Of a DNA stretch of 64,000 bases, positions 8,242-16,983 are shown one piece after another; within the stretch, counting starts at the first letter, position 1; the number at the start of each line of letters is the position of its first letter. The stretch lies in the NCBI GenBank assembly GCA_029251785.1, contig JAQXCQ010000186.1, positions 32,053-96,052 on the forward strand. Direction: 5' to 3'. Made by a program: the position numbers and the translations under genes. The notes beneath the pieces are model-generated. The model saw nothing but the letters and a program-made list of their open reading frames with translations. It was not told the origin of the DNA and did no database searches. This DNA comes from Maricaulis sp. (GTDB lineage Bacteria; Pseudomonadota; Alphaproteobacteria; Caulobacterales; Maricaulaceae).

Positions 8242-9726
8242 ATGATACGATTATTTAGCGCAGCACTAGGTGCCGCAATATTATCCGTTTCCGCTTTCGC
8301 CCAGGAAGCAGATACCAGCTCCGATGCGCCGCGAATCTATGAAAGCCGTGGTCAGGTTACCGTAAACGACTCGCGGATCCGCTATTCGGTCACGGCTGGC
8401 GAGACATTCTTGCGGGATGACGATGGCGAGCCAACGGCCTCGATATTCTCAACCGCCTATATTGCCGAAGGATCCGATGATCCGCGCACGAGACCGATTG
8501 CCTTTGTCTTCAACGGTGGCCCCGGCTCCGCCAGTCTCTGGTTACATATGGGCGTTTTTGGACCCCAAAGACTCGCCCTGCCCAATGCTGTGGATGACGG
8601 TGCGGCACCATATTCGATGGTGGAAAATGTCTACTCGATCCTGGACGTGGCTGATCTCGTCTTCGTTGATCCAGTTGGCACAGGCTGGAGTCGACCGTTG
8701 GGCGATCACGAGGGCTCCGAATTCTGGGGGGTCAATGAAGATGCTGAAAGTCTTGCGGCCTTCATTCGTCTTTGGCTGAGTGAAAACCAGCGCTGGAATT
8801 CACCTAAATACCTGCTCGGAGAGAGTTACGGCACCACTCGTATTGGTGCTCTTCTAAATCAGTTGGAGGGTGGCTACACCGACGTTTCCATCAACGGCAT
8901 TGCCTTGATCTCCACCGTGCTGGACTTTCGTTATGATGACACATCGCCTGGCAATGATATCGGCTATGTCGGTTTGATGCCCGGCTATGCAGCGACAGCA
9001 TGGTATCACAACAAAGTCGACCAATCCGCTTGGAATGGTGATCTAGAAGCCTTCCTCGCGGATGCCCGTACATTCGCCGTTGAGGAATACATGCCCGCTT
9101 TGTTGCACGGCGTGTCGCTCGATGAAGAGCGCCAGGCGTATATTGTTTCGGAACTCGCCCGCTTTACCGGCCTGTCCGAGCAATTTCTTGATCGCGCCAA
9201 TATGCGGGTCAACTTGCAGCGTTTCCAACGTGAATTACGTCGCGATGAAGGCCTGTCTGTTGGTCGACTGGACAGCCGCTTCACCGGAGTCGAAATTGAC
9301 GGTGTTGGCGAGCGCCCTGAAACTGACCCAAGTTTTTACGGTATCGATGGCAGCTTCACCGCGACCATGCTTGACTATTTCACCCGGACTCTCGGCGTTG
9401 AGATCAGCGAGTATTATTCCACGATTGGCGGCGTCCGTGGCTGGAATTGGGATGTCGGCTCATCAGGCGGCAATAACTACATCAATGTCGCCCCATGGAT
9501 TTCCCGCGCCATGCGCCAAAACGGCGATTTGAAAGTTCTGGTGGCACAGGGTTATTACGATTTGGCGACCCCGTTTTTCGCCGCTGAGCTCATGTTCAAC
9601 CAGCCCGGATTTGACCAGGACCGCGTTCGGTTCGAATATTATGAATCCGGCCATATGATGTATATTCACGAGCCATCATTGGTAGAATTTACCGAGCATG
9701 TGCGTGAATTGATCACTGAAGATTGA
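8242..9726 (+). CDS. S10 family serine carboxypeptidase (exported)
   Basis: A 494-residue peptidase of family S10 with a signal peptide (MIRLFSAALGAAILSVSAFA). The oxyanion region reads AFVFNGGPGSASLWLHMG, then VFVDPVGTGWSRP, the S1 subsite motif of serine carboxypeptidases. The nucleophile motif is LGESYGTTR (serine near residue 195). The acid is in YYDLATP (about residue 437), and the histidine is in ESGHMMYIH near residue 472. All three catalytic residues seem intact. It would trim C-terminal residues from peptides in the periplasm, consistent with a marine heterotroph using protein as food. The leader is preceded by GGGGAGG. An inverted repeat just after the stop probably terminates transcription. 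Confidence 0.92.
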   Translation: MIRLFSAALGAAILSVSAFAQEADTSSDAPRIYESRGQVTVNDSRIRYSVTAGETFLRDDDGEPTASIFSTAYIAEGSDDPRTRPIAFVFNGGPGSASLWLHMGVFGPQRLALPNAVDDGAAPYSMVENVYSILDVADLVFVDPVGTGWSRPLGDHEGSEFWGVNEDAESLAAFIRLWLSENQRWNSPKYLLGESYGTTRIGALLNQLEGGYTDVSINGIALISTVLDFRYDDTSPGNDIGYVGLMPGYAATAWYHNKVDQSAWNGDLEAFLADARTFAVEEYMPALLHGVSLDEERQAYIVSELARFTGLSEQFLDRANMRVNLQRFQRELRRDEGLSVGRLDSRFTGVEIDGVGERPETDPSFYGIDGSFTATMLDYFTRTLGVEISEYYSTIGGVRGWNWDVGSSGGNNYINVAPWISRAMRQNGDLKVLVAQGYYDLATPFFAAELMFNQPGFDQDRVRFEYYESGHMMYIHEPSLVEFTEHVRELITED

Positions 9727-9731
9727 TGCGA

Positions 9732-9769
9732 ATAGAGGCACGGCCCAGAGGGGGCGTGCCTCTATTTAA
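9732..9769. terminator. Bidirectional rho-independent terminator
   Basis: A 10-bp perfect stem (TAGAGGCACG at 9733-9742 with CGTGCCTCTA at 9755-9764) with a 12-base loop, followed on the + strand by a T-rich stretch (TTTAATTT). It sits between the convergent S10 peptidase and histidine kinase genes and can serve both. Confidence 0.75.
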
Positions 9770-9789
9770 TTTGCGCTAGACCAGATCGG

Positions 9790-12357
9790 TCAACTTGCGA
9801 GTCGATCGGTCTTCTTGATGTCCTCACGAACGCCATCAACCATCGCCACCAATTCGGCCCAAACATCATCGGCCACAGCGTCCTGCGCGTTCTGGCGTTC
9901 AGCGTTGAGCGCCAAAGTTGCTAGTTCTGCTGCACCCAATTCCGTGGCAACATCTTTGAGCGCCGTCAAAATCACGTCATGGTTTTCCGCGTTTCGGACG
10001 TTCTCAGTGATGTTTTTCATACTCTTCGCAAGTTTATTCAACGACGCACCGCTCGTCCGAAGGACGTCATTGTAGCGTGCTTTGCCCAGGCGAGCGCGGA
10101 GCTGTTCGAAATCGATCGAACACTTCCGGTTATCTGCAGAATTTTGGCCGTTCGCATCATGCAGAGCTTTTGAAAAAAGCTTGTCGACCTTCATTCCGAA
10201 CAAGTGCGAAATCGTATTACTGAGAGCGTTTTCATCAAGCGGCTTGATCAAAACTCCATCCATACCGGACTCAATCAGCCTGTTCTTGCATTCAAGTGTC
10301 GCATCGGCAGTCAGTCCGATGACCTTTACCAAATTCGAATTTTCATCTCCAGATGTTCGAATGCGTCGGACAGCCGTATCCCCGTTCATTTCGGGCATGT
10401 GGTAATCCATCAAAACAAGATCGAATGACCCCGCCATAACAGCCTCGACCGCCAATTTGCCATTACTCACAGTCTCAACTTTATGGCCCATATTCTCGAC
10501 AAACGATTTGGCGATTTGGATATTGATAGCCTGGTCGTCGGCAATCAATATTTGAAGTTCCCGGTCATGCTTGGTGGGGTTTTCGGTATATCCACTCGCC
10601 GGATGCACCTCATCCGCAGACTTGGAACTCAGAGGCAAGACTAGGGTTGAGCTAAACTTCGACCCGACCCCTTCCTCGCTGGTCAGCGTAACAGTGCCAC
10701 CCATCAATTCAGACAATTTGCTAACAATCGACAAGCCCAGCCCCGTACCACCGAACCTTCGGCTCGTACCAGCATCCGCTTGGGTAAATGCCTCGAAAAT
10801 ACTGACTTGTCGGTCCGTCGGAATACCGATTCCGGTATCCTGAACCGCAACCTTCAACCGGACTTTCTTGGCCGCCCCACGTTGGGACGGAATATTATCG
10901 GCACTGACAGTGAGCTTAACCCGACCCGCTTGGGTAAACTTGATCGCATTGCTCACCAAATTCCAGATTATCTGACGGATCCGCCCCTGATCCGCCGTTA
11001 ATACCAAATCCGAATCCACATCGTAGATGACGTCAAAATCGAGATTTTTTTCGCCAGCCAATGCGGCAAACGTGCTCTCTAGATCCCCAAAGGCATTCGC
11101 CGGACAGAAGTCCACCGGATCCAGTTCGATCATGCCTTTTTCGATCTTCGAAAAGTCGAGAATATCATTGAGCAAATTGGTCATCGACTTGCTCGATGTG
11201 ATGATCGATTCGAGCTTGACCATCTGGTCTTCGGACATCTCCGTTCGGCGGAGCATTTGCGCGATCCCCAAGATACCATTCATTGGGGTCCTGATTTCAT
11301 GGCTCACCGTCGCAAGAAATTCAGACTTAGCCTCATTGGCCAATTCTGCTTCACTTTTTGCGACTTCCAAATCCGCCTGACGCGACTTCAGATCGATCGT
11401 TAGCGCTTGAGATTTTTCAAGAACCATTTCTGTACGTCGAGTTTCGTAAAAGCTGTTGAATATGAGACCGAGTGTCCCGACGAGCTTCTCCGACAACATG
11501 ATCTGGCGCTCAGAGGGTTTTGATGACGAAACAAACTCCAAGATGGCGAGGGTTTGTCCTTCAAACACAACCGGTATGATCGTTACGGCCTTGGCGACCG
11601 TAATAACCACGGCGGATGTAATGACCAATTGAGTCGATTTGTTATGTCCGAGATGAACAACCGTTCCATCGAGCGCAGCCTGTCCTAAACGACCAACACC
11701 AGGCTTAATAACACGGGCGCGATCAAAATCGGCCTGCAGGGCAAAACCAGCGGAAAATTCCCAGTGAATGCCGTCTTCACGATCGCTCGCCTGGCCGGTC
11801 GGATCGTCTTTGCGTCCGCCAATCCCGATTGAATTTGCATCCAGCAAATAGCCCGCGGCCACCTCAGCCTCGAGCAAATCGGAAATGGTATTCACTGCAG
11901 CTTGAGTCAGATCCTCCAACCCGGTTTGGTCGAGCAAGGCGCGGGTCGTTGTTTCAGTTGCAGATTGAATCCAATCAGAATCGCTAAGATCTTGTGTCCG
12001 CTCTTGCATCTGCAATTTTTGCGTATGCACCCGATTCATGGCTCTCATCAGTAAGAGTGCGAACCCGATGATCATGAGAGTCCCAAGGAAGTTCACGAAA
12101 AGCGCCGTACTGTTTTGTTCCTCCTGAGCGATCAAACTCTCCTCAAGCTGGCGATTCTCGACCGCGATGAATTGCGTCAATCGGAGACGAATCGAATCCA
12201 TGACGTCTTTACCGGTTTCACGATTGATCAGTTCGACAACGTCATCCATTGTTGCGCCGCTGCCTTCAACAACAGATCTGCGCACCTCAATTTCATACTG
12301 GCCGGCCACTGAGAACCAATGTTCCAGCGAACTTTCGATATCCCGCAAAAGAGCCAC
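9790..12357 (-). CDS. Hybrid sensor histidine kinase/response regulator (main part, N-terminus split off)
   Basis: An 855-residue kinase fragment, apparently most of a frameshifted gene whose N-terminus is at 12387-12707. From the amino end it has the rest of a CHASE3 sensor, a membrane span (LFVNFLGTLMIIGFALLLM), a GAF-like domain (about 130-310), a coiled coil, the H-box FLATVSHEIRTPMNG, and an HATPase with WNLVSNAIKFT, DTGIGIP and FGGTGLGLS. A receiver follows with phospho-acceptor LMDYHMPEMNG, then an Hpt-like helical domain. In the Hpt region the expected A-H-x-L-K is T-A-L-K (residues ILTALKDVATELGA), so the phosphate-carrying histidine seems lost. The frame stays open upstream of the GTG at 12357 back to about 12398, matching CHASE3 without a gap. 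No partner regulator is adjacent. Confidence 0.85.
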   Translation of the reverse strand: MALLRDIESSLEHWFSVAGQYEIEVRRSVVEGSGATMDDVVELINRETGKDVMDSIRLRLTQFIAVENRQLEESLIAQEEQNSTALFVNFLGTLMIIGFALLLMRAMNRVHTQKLQMQERTQDLSDSDWIQSATETTTRALLDQTGLEDLTQAAVNTISDLLEAEVAAGYLLDANSIGIGGRKDDPTGQASDREDGIHWEFSAGFALQADFDRARVIKPGVGRLGQAALDGTVVHLGHNKSTQLVITSAVVITVAKAVTIIPVVFEGQTLAILEFVSSSKPSERQIMLSEKLVGTLGLIFNSFYETRRTEMVLEKSQALTIDLKSRQADLEVAKSEAELANEAKSEFLATVSHEIRTPMNGILGIAQMLRRTEMSEDQMVKLESIITSSKSMTNLLNDILDFSKIEKGMIELDPVDFCPANAFGDLESTFAALAGEKNLDFDVIYDVDSDLVLTADQGRIRQIIWNLVSNAIKFTQAGRVKLTVSADNIPSQRGAAKKVRLKVAVQDTGIGIPTDRQVSIFEAFTQADAGTSRRFGGTGLGLSIVSKLSELMGGTVTLTSEEGVGSKFSSTLVLPLSSKSADEVHPASGYTENPTKHDRELQILIADDQAINIQIAKSFVENMGHKVETVSNGKLAVEAVMAGSFDLVLMDYHMPEMNGDTAVRRIRTSGDENSNLVKVIGLTADATLECKNRLIESGMDGVLIKPLDENALSNTISHLFGMKVDKLFSKALHDANGQNSADNRKCSIDFEQLRARLGKARYNDVLRTSGASLNKLAKSMKNITENVRNAENHDVILTALKDVATELGAAELATLALNAERQNAQDAVADDVWAELVAMVDGVREDIKKTDRLAS

Positions 12358-12386
12358 TTGTTCCGGATTACTCGAAACTTGCTCTT

Positions 12387-12707
12387 TTATATCAAAAACT
12401 GGTCTCGAAGTGCAGCTCGAGCGTTATTGTAGGGTTCCAAAAACAAATCACGACCTGTCAGCAAATAGCCGCGCTGCCCGGTCTCGAGGTCGATAATGCG
12501 GCGCTCAATATGATGCGCTTCGGCGATAACTTCATGTGTATGCTCGACCCACAATGCTGTCGATATAGCTTGTTTCAGCCCGAAATAGTTAAACGCCCCG
12601 AATCCAAGGATAAGTGCACTCGCGATCAAGGCAAAAATCGGCATCGACCAACGACTCGATTTTTCTGCGTTGGCGCCGCGGCTCAAAAGCTCGGAATTCT
12701 TCGACAT
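12387..12707 (-). pseudogene. N-terminal CHASE3 sensor fragment of the hybrid kinase, separated by frameshift
   Basis: A 106-residue fragment from an ATG at 12707 with AGGA about 8 bases upstream. It contains a cytoplasmic tail, one membrane span (MPIFALIASALILGFGAFNYFGL) and the first part of a CHASE3 extracellular sensor, with the signature ERRIIDLETGQRGYLLTGR. The frame ends at a TAA just after a run of five A (12394-12398 on the + strand). One added or two removed bases in that run would read on as DQF-DIKEQVSSNPEQVALL into the kinase frame. This is a broken or mis-sequenced gene, not two independent genes. If the break is real, the kinase has lost its signal anchor and first membrane span. 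Confidence 0.75.
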
Positions 12708-12815
12708 GAGGCAATCCTTGGAACTCGTCCGGCACATTCAACCGTACACCTGCTCATCATACTCCGGCGGGTCTTAAAATCGGGTGTAGCAAGCTAAGTC
12801 GAGTTTTGGGGATCA

Positions 12816-13475
12816 TCATTGCGCGTCGCGCGTTGCGTCGAAGACGGCGGCAATACCGCACATAATCAAATACATGCCGATAGATGACGCGCCTACAGCC
12901 ACCATATCTGGAGGCGGCGCGACTGTCATGCCCACACCATAGAGTGCAATTAACAAACCTCCGCCGACAAATGGCCAAACCTTGCCCAGAGTCGATTTGG
13001 GCGTTGTGGAGGTTACATAGAGGGTCATTCCGATCAGAATGAAGGCCAGTTCAAGCCCGATCGCCAGCGGTGCATTGTTCCAGATACCAAACCCCAACTT
13101 GATCTCCGAACCCGGGAATAGCGCCAAGTCCGGAACATGAACCAACAAATCGATCAGCCAGTGTGAAAACACGGCTGCGCCCACAACTAGCCCGCCTGTT
13201 CGCTTGTCAGAACGGGCGATAAGCGACCACACATAACCGGCCACAATAGCCCAGATCGCCGCCATCAAAAGGCTATGTGTCCACGGCATATCATAGAGGT
13301 CAAAATCGTTGGATGCGGTAAATCCGTCGATAATCCGTACATGCTCCACACCGGTCGCGATAAACACGCCCCAACCAATATCGACCAGCTGGACCGCGGC
13401 AAAAAGCACCCAAAGGGGGACAGTCTTCGCGATAGTCTTGCCGACAAACGCCGGTGCGTAATGACCAATAAACAT
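12816..13475 (-). CDS. Polytopic membrane protein, unknown function
   Basis: A 219-residue protein with about six hydrophobic spans. Conserved-looking histidines sit at IGHYAPAF near the start, WTHSLLM and FSHWLIDLLVHVPD in the middle. This pattern recalls membrane-bound metal-dependent hydrolases of the YdjM/LexA-binding type (PF04307), in which three H motifs line a metal site. That relation is only a resemblance, and the protein may be purely structural. It lies leftward downstream of apt with a 27-base gap, so the two may share a transcript. Confidence 0.6.
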   Translation of the reverse strand: MFIGHYAPAFVGKTIAKTVPLWVLFAAVQLVDIGWGVFIATGVEHVRIIDGFTASNDFDLYDMPWTHSLLMAAIWAIVAGYVWSLIARSDKRTGGLVVGAAVFSHWLIDLLVHVPDLALFPGSEIKLGFGIWNNAPLAIGLELAFILIGMTLYVTSTTPKSTLGKVWPFVGGGLLIALYGVGMTVAPPPDMVAVGASSIGMYLIMCGIAAVFDATRDAQ

Positions 13476-13502
13476 GACCTCTCCCCGAATTGCGTCGCTT
13501 GG

Positions 13503-14042
13503 TTAGGCCCCGACTGTCTCATCCTCAAAGCTCACAAGCGACTGTACCGGAACCCCCAGAGCCTCAATGCGTTTCGCACCCCCTAAATAGGGCAGATCAA
13601 TAATAAAGGCCGCACCAACCACCGTCGCACCCGCACGCTGAAGCAGACGGATAGAGGCCTCGGCTGTCCCCCCGGTGGCGACCAAATCGTCAACCAGCAA
13701 GACGCGATCCCCCTCGCGCACGGCATCCACATGGATCTCGATCGCCGCGTCGCCATATTCCAGTGTGTATTTTTCGGTCAGCGTCTTGGCAGGAAGCTTT
13801 CCTTGCTTGCGAATAGCGGTGAAGCCAACGGAGAGTTGGTGGGCCACAGCGCCCCCCATAATGAAGCCACGCGCCTCTGTGCCAGCGACAGTATCGAGTT
13901 TGGCTCCAGCCCAGGGCTGCACCATTTGGTCAACCGCCATGCGAAGCGATCGCGCATCGCTGATCAGCGTCGTCACATCGCGGAAAATGATACCCGGCTT
14001 GGGGTAATCCCTGATCGTGCGAATGGAAGATTTGAGATCCAT
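13503..14042 (-). CDS. apt: Adenine phosphoribosyltransferase
   Basis: A 179-residue type I phosphoribosyltransferase of typical length. It converts adenine and PRPP to AMP and pyrophosphate in purine salvage. The N-terminus [25 protein letters not shown] is characteristic of Apt. [15 protein letters not shown] holds the adenine-side loop, and the PRPP-binding signature [16 protein letters not shown] is at about residues 116-131. mtnP lies three genes upstream in the same direction. The two fit together, because methylthioadenosine phosphorolysis releases the adenine that Apt recovers. Confidence 0.95.
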   Translation of the reverse strand: MDLKSSIRTIRDYPKPGIIFRDVTTLISDARSLRMAVDQMVQPWAGAKLDTVAGTEARGFIMGGAVAHQLSVGFTAIRKQGKLPAKTLTEKYTLEYGDAAIEIHVDAVREGDRVLLVDDLVATGGTAEASIRLLQRAGATVVGAAFIIDLPYLGGAKRIEALGVPVQSLVSFEDETVGA

Positions 14043-14057
14043 TGAGGTCTTTCCCGG

Positions 14058-14693
14058 CTATGAATCGAAGGAATAACGAAAGGTTTCCCGGGCGGCATCG
14101 GCCTTCCAGGCGAGGAAGTCTGAGTCGGCAAGCAAAGTATCACAATAGTTCTGCGCGGCTGGGTGCAATTGTATATCATAGCTGTGAAAGCGTGCTGCCA
14201 CTGGTGTGAAGAACGCATCCGCAATGCTCCATCGACCAAACAAATAAGGCCCGTCTCCGCATTGCACCTGTTGCCACATCGCCTGCATCGTCGCGATATC
14301 ATTGCGAGTCGCATCATCCAACTTGATCGCCTCGGGCTCACGACACAAATCCATGGGACACGTGTTTCTCAGAGCAAAGAAACTGGCATGCATATAAGCC
14401 ACGGCTGAACGCGCCCGGGCCCGTGCAGTCTCGTCTGCAGGCCAGACTTCGGGCACCTGCTCGGCCACCCACTCGCATATGGCCAGGGAATCCCAGATCT
14501 GCGCCTTTTGTGTGTGCAGGGCCGGCACCGTACCGCCGACCGAGACATCATTGATCTGCGTCCGGGTCATCTCTGTATCCAAGGGGATCATGATTTCCTC
14601 AAACGCTAGGCCAGCCTTTCGAAGCACCAGCCACGGTCGCAGCGACCAGCTGGAATATCGCTTATTTCCGATATGGAGCAGCAAGGGTTTCAC
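14058..14693 (-). CDS. Glutathione S-transferase family protein
   Basis: A 211-residue cytosolic-type glutathione transferase. The thioredoxin-like N-terminal domain opens KPLLLHIGNKRYSSWSLRPWLVLRKAG, where the Y-S-S-W-S-L-R-P-W string is typical of a bacterial GST subgroup, with the serine as likely thiol activator. VSVGGTVPAL supplies the cis-proline of the glutathione site and the next WDSLAICEWVAEQ the gamma-glutamyl contact. The rest is an all-helical domain. Substrate is unknown. It begins one base after the stop codon of the LprI-like gene, so the two are clearly co-transcribed. Confidence 0.9.
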   Translation of the reverse strand: MKPLLLHIGNKRYSSWSLRPWLVLRKAGLAFEEIMIPLDTEMTRTQINDVSVGGTVPALHTQKAQIWDSLAICEWVAEQVPEVWPADETARARARSAVAYMHASFFALRNTCPMDLCREPEAIKLDDATRNDIATMQAMWQQVQCGDGPYLFGRWSIADAFFTPVAARFHSYDIQLHPAAQNYCDTLLADSDFLAWKADAARETFRYSFDS

Positions 14694-14694
14694 G

Positions 14695-15108
14695 TCAGTT
14701 ATTCCTCAATTCCGCGGCGCGCGCCCGCGTCAAGACGATTCGGCAATCCAGCACAAGCTCAGCACCGGCCTCATCGGCGACCATCATGAGCGATGAGCGC
14801 CGCACACATTCCGCATCGCGATAAATCGCCCAAGCGATCTGGGCGTCATCAAACGCTTGTTCAGCACTCAAAAGGCCGCCGGTCGTCACATCAACATCAA
14901 TGGCATCATCGCGCGCCGATTGCTGGGCCACCACAAGCGATTCGGTAGCTTCATCCAACAAATTATCCATGCAATTCCTGCGCGCCCGAGGGGCCGTAAG
15001 GTGGATCGCGCACTCACGTGTTGGCCTGACCTCCGCCATTCCAATTTGCGGCGTTGCAGATTCCTGCAAAACCCCCGACGAAAGAAGGCCGATTACAACT
15101 GCCAGCAT
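14695..15108 (-). CDS. LprI/DUF1311-like secreted protein
   Basis: A 137-residue exported protein. I took the ATG at 15108, which gives a signal peptide (MLAVVIGLLSSGVLQ). The mature part matches the lysozyme-inhibitor LprI N-terminal/DUF1311 pattern: paired cysteines in ECAIHLTAPRARRNC, then a helix with LLDEATESLVVAQQSA, AQIAWAIYRDAECV and a last CRIVLTRARAAEL. In the family 'W-x-x-Y-R-D-x-x-C' followed by a late C-x-x-x-x-T-x-x-R is diagnostic, and four cysteines probably form two disulfides in the periplasm. Function in most bacteria is unknown; a few homologues inhibit lysozyme. Confidence 0.75.
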   Translation of the reverse strand: MLAVVIGLLSSGVLQESATPQIGMAEVRPTRECAIHLTAPRARRNCMDNLLDEATESLVVAQQSARDDAIDVDVTTGGLLSAEQAFDDAQIAWAIYRDAECVRRSSLMMVADEAGAELVLDCRIVLTRARAAELRNN

Positions 15109-15184
15109 ACCACGTAACTCCCTGACGGCCGGCAAGATTACCAGCTTGAGTATTTATGGACGAGGCCGGGGCCGGTTGGAAGGA

Positions 15185-15925
15185 TTATCGCGGGGTTTTC
15201 ACATCGACCATCGTGGTCAGGGCATCCAGGAATTCGTCCGATATTCGCCGTGCGACACTGTAGCTGCGAAAATCTTCATCCAGCATGATGATTTGACCCA
15301 CGTGAAGGGCAACAACATGTGGCGTCCCGTCGATCATTGTCACCAATGGTGAACCGGATATCCCAGGCCGAGAGTCGCAATCATGGAAAATCAGCGTCGG
15401 ATTATCCATCTCTGTCGGAGCCCCGGTCACATCGCAGGGCGCGTAGGCAAGCCCACGCGAAAGCAACGACAATTGACCGTCTTCCTGACCGGAATACGCG
15501 GCAGCGCGAACCCTCGGCGTGCCCTCCGGCAATCGCGTTTCCGTGCGCAAAACAGCCCAATCATTCATGAAATCGGTGTCGAATTGCGGCCCGGCAAAGG
15601 AATGAATCATCGCATTGATCTGCCCCAATTCCGGTCCAAAACTCCGTAGAAAACAATTGCGGCTGCCATCATCATCAACAACGGCGTGCCGAGCTGTCAG
15701 CAGAATATCAAAAGGCAGATCCAGTTCGGGCAAATCAAGCACCACAGCCCGGCTGAGATAATAACCGCCATCCGCAGCATTGGCGCACATCAATTGCACG
15801 ACGCCGCCACTGGATGCCGAATAAGTGGCTTCATCCAACGGTGAAAAGTGGACCGCCTCGCCAGCGTGTGCATTGCTGGAGAGCATCATAAGTGCGAACA
15901 GGCCGGTCAATTGCGTCTTGAACAT
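15185..15925 (-). CDS. Trypsin-like (S1 family) serine protease, exported
   Basis: A 246-residue secreted protease-like protein. The ATG at 15925 gives the signal peptide MFKTQLTGLFALMMLSSNAHA; an upstream ATG would add nine residues. The catalytic triad of the chymotrypsin fold can be read: LLTARHAVVD (histidine), FMNDWAVLRTE (aspartate) and DSRPGISGSPLV (serine, with the G-x-S-G-x-P variant common in bacterial S1 proteases). Cysteines near CFLRSF, APCDV and HDCDSR probably form disulfides. No PDZ domain is present, so it is not DegP-like. It should act in the periplasm or outside; target unknown. It lies between the LprI-like gene and mtnP, all leftward. Confidence 0.8.
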   Translation of the reverse strand: MFKTQLTGLFALMMLSSNAHAGEAVHFSPLDEATYSASSGGVVQLMCANAADGGYYLSRAVVLDLPELDLPFDILLTARHAVVDDDGSRNCFLRSFGPELGQINAMIHSFAGPQFDTDFMNDWAVLRTETRLPEGTPRVRAAAYSGQEDGQLSLLSRGLAYAPCDVTGAPTEMDNPTLIFHDCDSRPGISGSPLVTMIDGTPHVVALHVGQIIMLDEDFRSYSVARRISDEFLDALTTMVDVKTPR

Positions 15926-15988
15926 GCCCGGAGCTTGTGACGCCAATGACATCTTGTCCAGTCACGTCACCAAATGGTCACAATCGGA

Positions 15989-16870
15989 CTAGGCCGGCCT
16001 CAACGCACGACCCGCGATAACATCGAGCCGTTCTGTCATGGCCGCGTCCCGGGCCATTGGTGGCGTGATCAGCGCTGTATCGAGAACGGTTTCAATGCCG
16101 GCCGGGCCGGGCCGCCTGACCTCTCCGGCCAATCGTCGGGTCAGCCTCTCTATCATCGCCTGCGCGACACCGGTATTGGATCGCATGACCTCAAGCACGG
16201 ACACCACATCAACATCGGCCTCGCCATCGCGCCAACAATCATAATCCGTCACCATTGCCATCGAGGCGTAGGGCAGCTCAGCCTCGCGGGCCAGACGTGC
16301 CTCGGGCATGTTGGTCATGCCGATCACATCCATTCCCCACTGGCGATACAACTCACTCTCAGCGCGGGTGGAAAATTGCGGCCCTTCCATCGCCAGATAG
16401 GTACCGCCGCGAGCCACCGGCGCGCCAGCGGCCTCTGCCGCATCCGCCGCAAGCGCCGAAAGCCGGCCGCAAACCGGTTCAGCCAGCGAAACATGCGCCA
16501 CGCATCCCGGGCCAAAAAAACTACGATCTCGCCCTTCAGTCCGATCGACATACTGATCCACTGCCACGAAATGCCCGGGTGCCAATCCCTCTCGCAGGGA
16601 TCCGCAGGCCGATATTGACAGAATATCCGTACAGCCCGCCATCTTCAGAGCCGCGATATTGGCACGATAGGGAATATCGGAGGGTGGCAGGGCATGTCCC
16701 GGTCCGTGACGGGGCAGGAAGACCAGCTTAATCCCATTTAGCTCACCGATTACTAGATCAGCGGAAGGACGCCCCCAGGGCGTTTCCACGACCTCTGAGC
16801 GGACATCGACAAGCCCATCCAGAGCGTAGAGGCCGGAACCACCGATAATGCCGAGAACCCATTGTGTCAT
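15989..16870 (-). CDS. mtnP: S-methyl-5'-thioadenosine phosphorylase
   Basis: A 293-residue nucleoside phosphorylase of the MTAP/PNP II family. It cleaves methylthioadenosine with phosphate to adenine and methylthioribose-1-phosphate, the first step of methionine salvage. Family signatures are LGIIGGSGLYALDGL (phosphate-binding G-G-S-G), FLPRHGPGHALPPSDIPYRANI (phosphate and ribose site), and YLAMEGPQFSTRAESELYR followed by DVIGMTNMPEA, which contact base and ribose. Length matches the family. The promoter side faces petC across the terminator at 16910-16948. apt lies downstream and would recycle the adenine produced. Confidence 0.93.
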   Translation of the reverse strand: MTQWVLGIIGGSGLYALDGLVDVRSEVVETPWGRPSADLVIGELNGIKLVFLPRHGPGHALPPSDIPYRANIAALKMAGCTDILSISACGSLREGLAPGHFVAVDQYVDRTEGRDRSFFGPGCVAHVSLAEPVCGRLSALAADAAEAAGAPVARGGTYLAMEGPQFSTRAESELYRQWGMDVIGMTNMPEARLAREAELPYASMAMVTDYDCWRDGEADVDVVSVLEVMRSNTGVAQAMIERLTRRLAGEVRRPGPAGIETVLDTALITPPMARDAAMTERLDVIAGRALRPA

Positions 16871-16909
16871 ATCTGTGCTTTCTTCTTTCGGCGCGGTCTA
16901 CGGCCCGTC

Positions 16910-16948
16910 AACAAAAACGGGCTGCGGATCAAGATCCGCAGCCCGTTT
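16910..16948 (-). terminator. Rho-independent terminator of the petABC operon
   Basis: A perfect 16-bp inverted repeat with a two-base centre (AAACGGGCTGCGGATC at 16915-16930, its complement at 16933-16948). Read on the minus strand it is followed by a T run (complement of CAAAAA at 16910-16914). It lies 36 bases beyond the petC stop and before the mtnP start. Confidence 0.9.
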
Positions 16949-16983
16949 CAATTTCAGTCTGTCTGTTCCGACAAACGCAAAGC

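Noticed and set aside
12387..12707. Independent small sensor protein
   Set aside because: Its CHASE3 domain is incomplete and continues exactly in the next frame, so it is a fragment of the kinase gene.
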